Positions 1 through 6,257 of a stretch of DNA of 9,133 bases are shown one piece after another. The stretch's first letter is position 1. Each line of letters starts with the position of its first letter. Source of the stretch: DAOUMU01 sp034409055 (GTDB lineage: Bacteria; Chloroflexota; Anaerolineae; 4572-78; J111); NCBI GenBank assembly GCA_034409055.1, contig DAOUMU010000368.1, positions 1 to 9,133 on the forward strand, written 5' to 3'. Position numbers and translations under genes: made by a program. The notes under the pieces are model-generated. The model did no database searches and was not told where the DNA came from. It saw only the letters and a program-made list of their open reading frames with translations.

Positions 1-115
1 CGTCGCGTGGCGACGATGGCTCTCAAGTTGCGTGAGATGTATATTATCCCTACTCTCGCTCAAACCTCAGCAATTGTCGCCTAAACTTTTTGCCCAATGT
101 GCAAGAATTCAATTG

Positions 116-400
116 TTAAGATACTAAAGCCAACAGATCCGGCAACATACGTTGCATCTGTTCTTGCACATCCTTCGGTAGGGACTGGTTACGCAATAGT
201 GCTGCCACCTGTCGGGCTGGGTCATGAGTTTTGGGCGTAATGCCAAATAAGGCCAGTACCGTCTTTCCGGCATTCTCCACAGTCAACTGGGCATTATCCA
301 CGCATGAACGCCAGCGCCCCAAATCCATGTCTTGCTCGGCTTCAGCCAGGAAACCCTTTGCCAGCGACAGCCGATACGTTACCTCTTCAGGCGTATTCAA
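116..400 (-). CDS. HEPN-domain protein, C-terminally short (putative toxin of an MNT/HEPN pair)
   Basis: 94-residue helical protein of the HEPN type. The N-terminal half is typical of the family: a first helix (residues 8-27) rich in Ala/Glu/Asp, the N-A-Q-L-T-V-E-N-A segment near residues 37-45, and the T-H-D-P motif near residues 58-61. HEPN proteins paired with minimal nucleotidyltransferases are usually about 120-140 residues, and in toxic members the C-terminal helix carries an R-x4-6-H RNase motif. This protein ends at a TAA before that region, and I see no such motif. It begins with TTG at 398-400, inside the last codons of the upstream MNT gene (14-base overlap), preceded by a strong GGGAGGGG ribosome site at 405-412, so translation is probably coupled. 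None of the three frames downstream (115 to 1, minus) carries a recognisable continuation. It may be a decayed toxin or a short variant. The family call is fairly secure; toxicity is not. Confidence 0.75.
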   Translation of the reverse strand: MNTPEEVTYRLSLAKGFLAEAEQDMDLGRWRSCVDNAQLTVENAGKTVLALFGITPKTHDPARQVAALLRNQSLPKDVQEQMQRMLPDLLALVS

Positions 401-944
401 GATACCCCTCCCAACTCAGTTCCCAGTCGGTGGCGGGCATTTGGGGAAATAACCACATTAGCGTGCCGCCAACACGCTGCCGGCGCAATTTAGACTGGCG
501 CAGGGCAGCCAGTGCCTGTTGGCGATAAGGCTCAAAATAAGCAGCGCCATACAAGCAAATGCCATCGACACACACGTCAAGCAAAAGGGGTGTCAAATTG
601 GCCGCCACTTCTTCGGGCGTCTTGGCCACGAAACTGATTGGACCTGGCAGGCGATCCAGGATTGGCAGCAATACTCCCCGAACCACACGCTGACGGGCTA
701 GCGGGTCCCCAGGCAGACTCTCGATCACCACGTAGAGATCGTGATCACTGCCGGGTCGAGCATCCCCTCGGGCCTGGGAACCAAATAGAATCACCGCTCT
801 TAGCCGTCGGGCAAAAACATCTACCAGGGCTTGCACTACCAGGCGATAGCGCTCTGGCGCAGTTTCCGCTGTCAGCGCTCCTGCTGCATCGAAGCCACCT
901 TCGACCGGCCTATTCACATCGATGCCTATGCTCTCTGCTTCCAT
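387..944 (-). CDS. Minimal nucleotidyltransferase (MNT, Pol beta superfamily), putative antitoxin
   Basis: 185-residue protein with the signature of DNA polymerase beta-type nucleotidyltransferases: G55-S56 followed by ten residues and then D67-x-D69 (GSQARGDARPGSDHDL). These bind the metal and nucleotide. The third acidic residue usually lies on a later strand (about residue 104). Here that strand reads I-S-F-V, so the acid seems to be Ser. In characterised MNT/HEPN modules the MNT protein adenylylates the HEPN toxin and silences it; that role is inferred here from gene order. The ATG at 942-944 is preceded two codons upstream of its leader by an in-frame TGA, so no longer start exists. There is no clear Shine-Dalgarno site. 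A sigma70-type promoter lies just upstream at 995-1023. The C-terminal ~50 residues (basic, then Trp-rich) continue past the core fold and overlap the HEPN start. Confidence 0.85.
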   Translation of the reverse strand: MEAESIGIDVNRPVEGGFDAAGALTAETAPERYRLVVQALVDVFARRLRAVILFGSQARGDARPGSDHDLYVVIESLPGDPLARQRVVRGVLLPILDRLPGPISFVAKTPEEVAANLTPLLLDVCVDGICLYGAAYFEPYRQQALAALRQSKLRRQRVGGTLMWLFPQMPATDWELSWEGYLEYA

Positions 945-994
945 TTCGAATACTCATCAGCAATCCTACCAATTGCCATCACATCTCGGCTTCG

Positions 995-1023
995 ATTATA
1001 CACGCATCCTCCCTGAAAATCAA
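995..1023 (-). promoter_or_regulatory. Sigma70-type promoter for the MNT/HEPN pair
   Basis: On the minus strand TTGATT (1018-1023) and TATAAT (995-1000) are separated by exactly 17 bases. The -10 box is a perfect consensus. It points into the MNT gene and would give a leader of about 45 bases. Called by eye from sequence only. Confidence 0.65.
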
Positions 1024-1044
1024 CCACCGATCAGCGACCCTGGC

Positions 1045-1344
1045 TCACTGATCACTGACGACTGACGACAGCCGCCATGCAGGCACGGAGACCATCTCGG
1101 CCACACGGGAGGAAACTTCGTCCGCTGGTTCTTCAATGAGGGGCTGGTGCGCGTAATGAAAGCGGATATTTTCTTCGGTGCACGCTTCGGAGTCGGTATT
1201 GATGATGATAGCCCCTCGACCATATCCGGCGTGACCGGCGTGAGCGGTGGCGAAGAAGATGGCTTGATTTTCTTGCAGTAAGGCCAGTTCTCCGGCTTCT
1301 TCTCTTTCCTCCGCTGATAAACCTTCTCTATTGTTTGAGGATAC
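1045..1344 (-). pseudogene. Start-less coding remnant of an unrecognised protein
   Basis: The minus strand has an open frame from just after a TAA at 1345-1347 to a TGA at 1045-1047. It has no ATG, GTG or TTG early in the frame, so it is not a usable gene. The stretch from about 1335 to 1085 nevertheless reads like real protein: strong C preference in third codon positions, acidic N-terminal helix, then A-I-F-F-A-T-A-H-A-G, G-R-G-A-I-I-I-N-T-D and an E-E-P-A-D-E-V segment. The last ~14 residues are encoded by low-complexity 'gtcagtcgtcagtgatcag' DNA and look like intergenic junk fused to the end. I do not recognise the family. Best reading: the middle of a small hypothetical protein whose 5' end is gone and whose 3' end has been replaced. 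Confidence 0.5.
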
Positions 1345-1373
1345 TTAAAGGGTGATGTGGGACGCAGGGCTGA

Positions 1374-1541
1374 TCGCCGACCGCCGCCAAGGGGAGTTGA
1401 GGGATAGAACCGCTGAGGGCGCTGAAATGGGCTGAGGACGCTGAGGAGACGACCGGTGACCGGTGACCGCCGACCGCCGCAACGGTGATTGAAGCGATAG
1501 AATCACTGAGGCACTGAAATGTACTGAGGGCACTGAAATGA
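1374..1541. repeat. Imperfect tandem duplication, period about 93 bases, low complexity
   Basis: Two adjacent copies, from about 1374 and about 1467, share the landmarks GCCGACCGCCGC (1376 and 1469), GATAGAA (1403 and 1496) and CTGAAATG (1422 and 1514), with an offset of 93 falling to 92 after a one-base gap. Each copy is itself built of short units of the type CTGAGGGCRCTGAAATG, and differences between copies are largely transitions. A stretch of similar character (actgacgactgacgac) lies at 1055-1070. It holds no plausible gene; the short frame over it on the minus strand is low-complexity. Confidence 0.7.
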
Positions 1542-1567
1542 AATCAGCGCCCTCATTTAGTTCAGTG
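1531..1567. other. Stem-loop in the intergenic region
   Basis: CACTGAA (1531-1537) pairs with TTCAGTG (1561-1567), and AAAT (1541-1544) pairs with ATTT (1555-1558) inside it. The 3' side continues with a repeated CAGTGTTT. There is no T-tract of the usual kind, so a terminator role is uncertain. Confidence 0.35.
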
Positions 1568-1597
1568 TTTCAGTGTTTCACTTGTTCCCGCTTCAAA

Positions 1598-1691
1598 GGG
1601 CGAGGCAAGTCGGATTGGTAGTGATCGAAGCAAACAAGCCACGCTTCGACTTGCCTCGTCCCTACGTCACCCACAAATTTGAAGAAGCTAC
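1598..1691. repeat. Dispersed palindromic element, copy 1 (core flipped)
   Basis: Arms at 1598-1614 and 1645-1661 (GGGCGAGGCAAGTCGGA and its near-complement) enclose a ~30-base loop that contains a second small hairpin (CGAAGC/GCTTCG). A tail follows on the right: CCTACG..., then CCCACAAATTTGAAGAAG and CTAC, ending at 1691. The tail matches that of copy 3 in the same orientation, but the 42-base core (1609-1650) matches copy 3 only as reverse complement (about 34 of 42 identical, no gaps). It lies 24 bases past the stop codon of the minus-strand isomerase operon, where the hairpin could end transcription or protect the 3' end. Confidence 0.85.
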
Positions 1692-1714
1692 CGCAAGGCT
1701 AAATTTGGTCTGCC

Positions 1715-2527
1715 TTAGTAACCGATAGAGCGCAAATAGGCTCGATTCTTGCGGATTGCGGCGACCCCATCCTGCCGGGCTGCGGCCGACTCCTCCTCTG
1801 CCACCAGCCAGCCCCCGTAATTTATAGACTCCAGGAGGGCCAGGACCGCCGGAAAATCGCATACCCCCTCGCCCAGGGCCACCCACTCCCCGGTGGCCGT
1901 CACATCTTTCAGGTGCAAGTGGGTAATCCGGGAGATATAGGTCTGTAGACAGGCCATAAGTGCCTGTCCGCCCCGGACGATGTGGCCTGTATCTGGACCC
2001 AAGCTGACGTAACGCGGGTCGAGGTGATCCATCAGGTAGGCATACTCGTCGACACTCTCTAACAAGGAGCCATGGTGAGAATGGGGATGAACGTTGACCG
2101 AAATACCCAGGTCTGTGCCCATACGTCCTGCTTCATTGTAAAAGCGAATAGCCTGATCCAATTTTTGCCGGGCATTCTGCCGGGAGGGGTGGGCCGCGCC
2201 CCCCAGGCCCAGGCGTGGTTCAGTAAAATGACCCAGGAACTCAATGGCCCGTCGTGCTCCGGCCATATCTTCATGCCAACGGTCCGGATCGGTAAAGCCG
2301 GTGGTGGCATAGGCAAAAGCGGCCAACTTTAAATTTCGCTTTTCTAACTCATCGGCGAACTTGTTGTCTGGCTGATCATAGAATTGACCGATCATGTGAT
2401 TGGTAATCTCGATCCCGGCATAACCGGCCCCGGCCAGCCAAGCCAATATATCTGTCACCTGGCCCTGCCATTCAGGACCAAGCATTTCCCAGGTGTAAGT
2501 CTGGCAAGCCACTTGAATTAAGCTCAT
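1715..2527 (-). CDS. Sugar-phosphate isomerase/epimerase-like TIM barrel (IolE/inosose dehydratase-like)
   Basis: 270-residue cytosolic protein of the xylose-isomerase-like TIM-barrel superfamily (AP_endonuc_2 fold). Barrel strands are visible in order: GIEITNH (E40), VNVHPH (H147, H149), SLGPDTGH (D179, H182), THLHLKDV (H203, H205), then GEGVCDF and WLVAEEES (E244-E246). These Glu/His/Asp positions fit the divalent-metal site of the family. The HLHLKDV, lGeG.cdf and GWLVAEEE pattern resembles inosose dehydratase (IolE) and related 2-keto-cyclitol or keto-sugar enzymes, but no other inositol gene is present, so the substrate is open. Length is normal. Second gene of an operon: its ATG lies 14 bases after the stop of the upstream paralogue. 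The ribosome site (GTGAG) is weak, so it probably depends on readthrough from the first gene. Confidence 0.85.
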   Translation of the reverse strand: MSLIQVACQTYTWEMLGPEWQGQVTDILAWLAGAGYAGIEITNHMIGQFYDQPDNKFADELEKRNLKLAAFAYATTGFTDPDRWHEDMAGARRAIEFLGHFTEPRLGLGGAAHPSRQNARQKLDQAIRFYNEAGRMGTDLGISVNVHPHSHHGSLLESVDEYAYLMDHLDPRYVSLGPDTGHIVRGGQALMACLQTYISRITHLHLKDVTATGEWVALGEGVCDFPAVLALLESINYGGWLVAEEESAAARQDGVAAIRKNRAYLRSIGY

Positions 2528-2541
2528 TATATTTTCTCACT

Positions 2542-3453
2542 TTAGCGCAGATTAAGGTCCTTGAGCAGGTTGCGAACAAAGTTCAGACTCGGTTCAAGTT
2601 CTGCCCATGCTTCCGGCCAGAAACAGAGATCAATCGTCCACCAGGGACCTTTGTATCCGGCCTCGAGCATCGTTTGGACCAGTTTGGGCATATCAAGGAC
2701 ACCCGTGCCAAAGGGAGCATGGGTGCTGGTTATATCGTCGTGCAGCGTATTATCGGAGTCGATCAAATGGACGAAACCGATGTGTCCTTTCAGTTGCTGG
2801 CCAAGTTCTACGGCCCCACCGGGCAGGGTTTCACGCGGCGGGCGCTGGCGGGCGCCAACGGCGGCACACATATGGGCATGGCAAAAGTCAAACATCACCG
2901 TAAAGTTCGGATGATCAACTGCCTTGACCAGCCCCACAATCTCACCGGGTTTGTTAAACATAAATCCCGGCTCAAATTCCCAGGCCACGACGATGCCATG
3001 CCGTTGAGCAAACTCGACCTCGTAGCGAAAGGTCTCTACGGCCCGCTGCCAGGCATCCTCATAACTCACGCCGGGTGGCTGCGGCGGCTCGGCCAGGGTA
3101 TCAACCCTGATCACCGGGATTTCACAATCCAGGCAGAACTCAATACTTTGCTCGAACAGGGTTCGGGCCCCGGCTTGCCCAATTGGATCGTTGCTATAGA
3201 AAGGGCTGGGGCTCAGGTCGGCGCCGTAGGAAGAAATTTCCAGGCCGGCCCCTCTGACCAGTTGCCTCAGTTTTTTGCGGCTGGTCGTATCAGGCCAATC
3301 CTCCAGCGAGCCATACCCCTTATTGGCCGGCAGTTCCAGCCCATCATAGCCCAGCTCGCCCAACCGGGCCACAACCTCCTCAAAAGGGATCGGTTTCTCG
3401 GCGTAGTCCCCCATCGTAAAGGCGGATGTACCAACAGATATTTTGGCTGTCAT
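2542..3453 (-). CDS. Sugar-phosphate isomerase/epimerase-like TIM barrel
   Basis: 303-residue protein of the same xylose-isomerase-like TIM-barrel superfamily as its downstream neighbour but clearly divergent in sequence. Candidate metal ligands in order: GLELP (E40), VAWEFEPG (E159, E161), MFDFCHAH (D189, H192, H194), VHLIDSD (H229) and TIDLCFWP (D275). The last ligand position, usually Glu, is Asp here. A loop of about 20 residues (near 200-220, Arg/Pro-rich) lies after the D/H strand. Predicted role: isomerisation, epimerisation or dehydration of a sugar or cyclitol in the cytosol; the substrate cannot be read from sequence. The start is well supported: ATG at 3451-3453 with GGGAGGA five bases upstream (3459-3465) and a promoter at 3475-3503. 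First gene of a two-gene operon. A long open frame on the opposite strand is only its shadow. Confidence 0.87.
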   Translation of the reverse strand: MTAKISVGTSAFTMGDYAEKPIPFEEVVARLGELGYDGLELPANKGYGSLEDWPDTTSRKKLRQLVRGAGLEISSYGADLSPSPFYSNDPIGQAGARTLFEQSIEFCLDCEIPVIRVDTLAEPPQPPGVSYEDAWQRAVETFRYEVEFAQRHGIVVAWEFEPGFMFNKPGEIVGLVKAVDHPNFTVMFDFCHAHMCAAVGARQRPPRETLPGGAVELGQQLKGHIGFVHLIDSDNTLHDDITSTHAPFGTGVLDMPKLVQTMLEAGYKGPWWTIDLCFWPEAWAELEPSLNFVRNLLKDLNLR

Positions 3454-3474
3454 ATTGTTCCTCCCTGGGGGCAG

Positions 3475-3503
3475 AGTATAACACGATCAAAGGGGGCGGA
3501 CAA
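3475..3503 (-). promoter_or_regulatory. Promoter of the isomerase operon
   Basis: On the minus strand TTGTCC (3498-3503), a 17-base spacer and TATACT (3475-3480). The start of transcription would fall near 3468, giving a leader of only ~15 bases that consists mainly of the GGGAGGA ribosome site. Confidence 0.6.
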
Positions 3504-3584
3504 TTGTAATTGTGGATGGTGAATTATTTTCTCTTTGACCATCGCCGTCTCGCTGCCAAAACCTGACTTCACAATCCATCATTT

Positions 3585-3613
3585 TTGCTTCCAACGTAGG
3601 GAGATAGTACAAT
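3585..3613 (+). promoter_or_regulatory. Promoter of the murJ transcript
   Basis: TTGCTT (3585-3590), 17-base spacer, TACAAT (3608-3613). The start of transcription would be near 3620, so the palindromic element at 3648-3733 would lie wholly in the 5' leader of murJ. Confidence 0.55.
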
Positions 3614-3647
3614 GTTTAACGGTATCATCTCAATAATTCGGAGTTGG

Positions 3648-3733
3648 GTAGAGGCGAGGCAACTCGGAGAGCAAGTTGTTTGCTCCGAGACTCTCAATCC
3701 GAGTTGCCTCGTCCCTACTTTTTGAGAAGATAC
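3648..3733. repeat. Dispersed palindromic element, copy 2 (in murJ leader)
   Basis: 21-base arms at 3648-3668 and 3698-3718 (19 of 21 complementary) enclose an inner hairpin GAGCAA/TTGCTC. The arms have the variant AACTCGG where copies 1 and 3 have AAGTCGG, and both arms carry the change, so the pairing is kept: a compensatory substitution. The tail is shortened to TTTTTGAGAAGATAC (ends 3733), matching the end of the copy 3 tail (TTTGAAGGAGATAC). The core has the same orientation as copy 3. Confidence 0.85.
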
Positions 3734-3747
3734 GTTTAACGTCTTCT

Positions 3748-5295
3748 ATGCAAACAAAAGTGCGCATCACCCATCTCATTCGTTCTACGGGCATTTTGAT
3801 GGCGGCCTTTCTGGTCAACAAACTGTTGGCCATGGGGCGGCAAATTGTCATTGCCCAGACGTTTGGTACGGGCAGCGATTATGACGCCTTTGTGGCCGCC
3901 TTTCGCCTGCCCGATATTCTCTTCATGCTCATCTCCGGGGGGGCTTTAGCCACGGCCTTTATCCCCGTGCTGAGTGAACGGCTCACCCACCGCTCCACCG
4001 AGGACCCCACTGGCTGGCAACTGGCCAGCGCCACCCTCAACACGATGTTGCTCATTGCCACGGTAGCGGCGATGGTGGTGGCCATCTTGGCCCTGCCCCT
4101 GGTACGGTGGGTGGTTGCTCCCGGCTTTAGCCCGGAAAACCAACTTCTGACCGCCAACCTGATGCGGTTGACCCTCATTTCCACTATCATTTTTGCGGTT
4201 AGTAGCCTGGCCGGCGGGGTGCTGAACACCCACCAACATTTTTTCCTGCCGGCCATTGCCCCGATTATTTACAACCTGGGCATTATGGTCGGGGCCCTCT
4301 TTCTTGCGCCTACCTTTGGCGTGTACGGGCTCATCCTGGGCACCATTGGCGGTGCAGCCGGGCACCTACTCATCCAGGTGCCGGGCCTGATCTATCACCG
4401 GATGGAATATAAGCCGGTCTTGGGCTGGCACGACCCGGCCCTGCGTCAAGTGGCCAAATTGATGGGGCCGCGCATCGTCACCATTGGCGTGATCAAGGTC
4501 AACTTCATCGTTATCTTCAACCTGGCCTCCCGCCTGGGCCAGGGCAACGTTTCGGCCCTGGATTACGGCTGGGACTTGATGCAGATGCCGCAAACCATTA
4601 TCGGCTCGGCCATTGGCATTGTCCTCTTTCCGACCATGTCTGAGTTGGCCGCCCAGGGTGACCTGGTTGGGCTGCGCCGCACCACGGCCCAGGCCCTACG
4701 TATCATCCTGGCTCTTTCCATCCCGGCCATGGTTGGCCTGATTGTGTTGGGCCGGCCTATTATCCAGGTTCTGTTCGAGCGGGGTCAATTTGGCCCGGAT
4801 TCGACCGCTGTCGTTTACCAATCCCTCCAATTCTGGGCCCTGGCCCTGGTCGCTCATTCCGCCCTGGAAGTGGTCAATCGTCTTTTCTACGCCCAAAAAG
4901 ACACCACCACGCCTCTAGTTACGGCCGTCGTCGGCATGGTCGTCAATCTGGGGCTGGCGGTAACCCTTTACCGTCCCCTGCATGCCGGTGGCCTGGCCCT
5001 CTCCAACGGCGTGGCCGTGACCGTGGAAGTGCTGCTCCTGTTGACCATCGCCCACCGGCGTATGGCCGGCGTCGAGGCCGGCTCAATGCTGAGCACCCTG
5101 GTCCGCGCCCTCCTGGCAGCGGGAGCGATGGGCACCAGCGTGGTTGCTTTCACCACCCTCTTTCCCAGCCTATCACCTATCTTCATTACTGTCGGAGGGG
5201 GCGCCCTGGGCCTGAGCGTCTACCTGGTGGCCGGTTTACTGCTGGGGGTTGAGGAGATTCGCCTGCTCCCTCGAGTAGTGGCGGTGCCAGATTGA
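3748..5295 (+). CDS. murJ: Lipid II flippase MurJ (MviN family)
   Basis: 515-residue polytopic inner-membrane protein of the MOP/MATE-like exporter superfamily. MurJ moves the peptidoglycan precursor lipid II across the cytoplasmic membrane. Visible family marks: the first helix with GRQIVIAQTFG (R31), SDYDAF (D44/D46), the hallmark AFRLPDIL (R53, L54, P55), ISGGALATAFIPVLSE, and later LMQMPQTIIGSAIGIVLFPTMSELAA (about 277-301). About 14 membrane segments are expected and hydrophobic stretches fit this through residue ~510. The Arg normally found just before the LMELP-like motif (R270 of the E. coli protein) appears to be Asp here (GWDLMQMP). Start: the frame is open further up to a TTG at 3676, but that DNA is the palindromic repeat, so I choose ATG at 3748. 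It has no good Shine-Dalgarno site (GAGAAG is 18 bases away). Probably co-transcribed with the DUF4013 gene 39 bases downstream. Confidence 0.92.
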   Translation: MQTKVRITHLIRSTGILMAAFLVNKLLAMGRQIVIAQTFGTGSDYDAFVAAFRLPDILFMLISGGALATAFIPVLSERLTHRSTEDPTGWQLASATLNTMLLIATVAAMVVAILALPLVRWVVAPGFSPENQLLTANLMRLTLISTIIFAVSSLAGGVLNTHQHFFLPAIAPIIYNLGIMVGALFLAPTFGVYGLILGTIGGAAGHLLIQVPGLIYHRMEYKPVLGWHDPALRQVAKLMGPRIVTIGVIKVNFIVIFNLASRLGQGNVSALDYGWDLMQMPQTIIGSAIGIVLFPTMSELAAQGDLVGLRRTTAQALRIILALSIPAMVGLIVLGRPIIQVLFERGQFGPDSTAVVYQSLQFWALALVAHSALEVVNRLFYAQKDTTTPLVTAVVGMVVNLGLAVTLYRPLHAGGLALSNGVAVTVEVLLLLTIAHRRMAGVEAGSMLSTLVRALLAAGAMGTSVVAFTTLFPSLSPIFITVGGGALGLSVYLVAGLLLGVEEIRLLPRVVAVPD

Positions 5296-5334
5296 GAGGA
5301 ACGAAGTACCAGTGACCACGCCAAGGAGATTTCT

Positions 5335-6117
5335 ATGACCACCTCGTTTACCAGCGATGAGCTACAAGCTCTGGCTAAATTCCCCTTTCAAGATGCGCAA
5401 TGGAAAACCAAATTTCTGATCGGTTGCCTGTTTATTCTGGCCGGGTATGTCATTCCCTGGTTACCATTGATCTTTGTCTATGGTTACTGTGCCCAAATTA
5501 TGCGCCGTATTATCGTAGAAAAGGGGGTCCCGTCCCTGCCAAATTGGGATAATTGGGGCCAATTAGTGACAGATGGCCTAAAACTATTCGGGGTCAGTTT
5601 GATTTACAGTCTGCCCTTTTTTGTGCTGTTTTGCGGTGGGTTTGGTTTATTCTTCGCCACGATGTCATTGGCTGAAACAGTGCCTGGCGAAGCCGAGACA
5701 GTCTCCCCTTCCATGTGGGCGCCGCCATTGATTGGTATGATAGTTTGGTTTGGGAGCTTCGGCTTGGGGATGATTTTGGCCCTTGTGGTGGGGATAGTCC
5801 TGCCGGTGGCCATAGGACATATGATCGCTACGAATAAATTTGCCGCTGCTTTTCGCATACGGGAGTGGTGGGCCATTTTTAGAGCCAATTTAGCGGGCTA
5901 TCTGCTTGCTTACGTGCTCATCTTGGGCTGCTGGATGGTGCTCAGTTTCGCCATGCAAATCTTATATTTCACCGTTGTCCTTTGTTGCCTGGTACCTTTT
6001 ATTATGACCTTCTTGGTGATGTACACGATGATTATCGGTAGTGTTCTATTTGCCCAGGCTTACCAGGCAGGTGTTGAACAACTGGCCGTACAAACAAGTA
6101 TACCTCAAACTACCTGA
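5335..6117 (+). CDS. DUF4013 family integral membrane protein
   Basis: 260-residue membrane protein. A short N-terminal cytosolic segment leads into about five hydrophobic regions: ~27-50, 83-111, 132-163, 184-210 and 212-240. Between the first and second is the segment KGVPSLPNWDNWGQLVTDGLKLF (about 63-85). A second conserved-looking loop is KFAAAFRIREWWAIFRANLAGY (about 168-189). These two loops are the features by which I place it in DUF4013, common in archaea and Chloroflexota and without a known biochemical role. A strong AAGGAG (5323-5328) six bases before the ATG fixes the start. It follows murJ by 39 bases on the same strand, so an operon is likely, but a functional link to peptidoglycan is only positional. 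No terminator is evident after it. Confidence 0.85.
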   Translation: MTTSFTSDELQALAKFPFQDAQWKTKFLIGCLFILAGYVIPWLPLIFVYGYCAQIMRRIIVEKGVPSLPNWDNWGQLVTDGLKLFGVSLIYSLPFFVLFCGGFGLFFATMSLAETVPGEAETVSPSMWAPPLIGMIVWFGSFGLGMILALVVGIVLPVAIGHMIATNKFAAAFRIREWWAIFRANLAGYLLAYVLILGCWMVLSFAMQILYFTVVLCCLVPFIMTFLVMYTMIIGSVLFAQAYQAGVEQLAVQTSIPQTT

Positions 6118-6155
6118 CTGTTCCGATTTTGAAATATTTAACCTGAAGATAGTTT

Positions 6156-6184
6156 TTTACACACTTTCACCAATCCATTGTAAT
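6156..6184 (+). promoter_or_regulatory. Promoter of the methyltransferase gene
   Basis: TTTACA (6156-6161), 17-base spacer, TGTAAT (6179-6184), each box one base from consensus. It lies in an AT-rich 140-base gap and would give a leader of about 67 bases. Confidence 0.55.
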
Positions 6185-6207
6185 CTCCCAGTCCGGGATG
6201 TCAAGTG

Positions 6208-6231
6208 TGTAGATATATACATCACTCTACA
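6208..6231. promoter_or_regulatory. Inverted repeat in the methyltransferase leader
   Basis: TGTAGA (6208-6213) and TCTACA (6226-6231) form a perfect 6-base inverted repeat around a 12-base AT-rich centre, between the predicted transcription start and the ATG. It could be an operator or a small hairpin. The match is short, so chance is possible. Confidence 0.3.
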
Positions 6232-6257
6232 TAGCTATTTCCAGGATACAAACAAAA

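Noticed and set aside
1..15. Hairpin CGTCGC-GTG-GCGACG at the left edge
   Set aside because: A 6-base stem with a 3-base loop and no T-tract, cut by the window edge, so its context is unknown.
1..93. Plus-strand open frame from the left edge (R-R-V-A-T-M-A-L-K-L-R-E-M...) ending in TAA at 91-93, possibly the tail of an upstream gene
   Set aside because: Only 30 codons; another plus frame is also open here and nothing distinguishes it as coding. No family recognised.
1345..1533. 62-codon minus-strand frame with Ser/Pro/Arg-rich translation
   Set aside because: Lies wholly in the tandem low-complexity repeat; its composition is explained by the repeat.
2674..3522. 282-codon plus-strand open frame over the isomerase gene
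   Set aside because: Exact antisense of a well-supported TIM-barrel gene with ligands, promoter and ribosome site on the other strand; the antisense protein has no recognisable features.
3946..4365. Long minus-strand open frames over murJ
   Set aside because: Shadows of GC-rich murJ codons, with Gly/Arg/His/Gln-rich composition and no start context.
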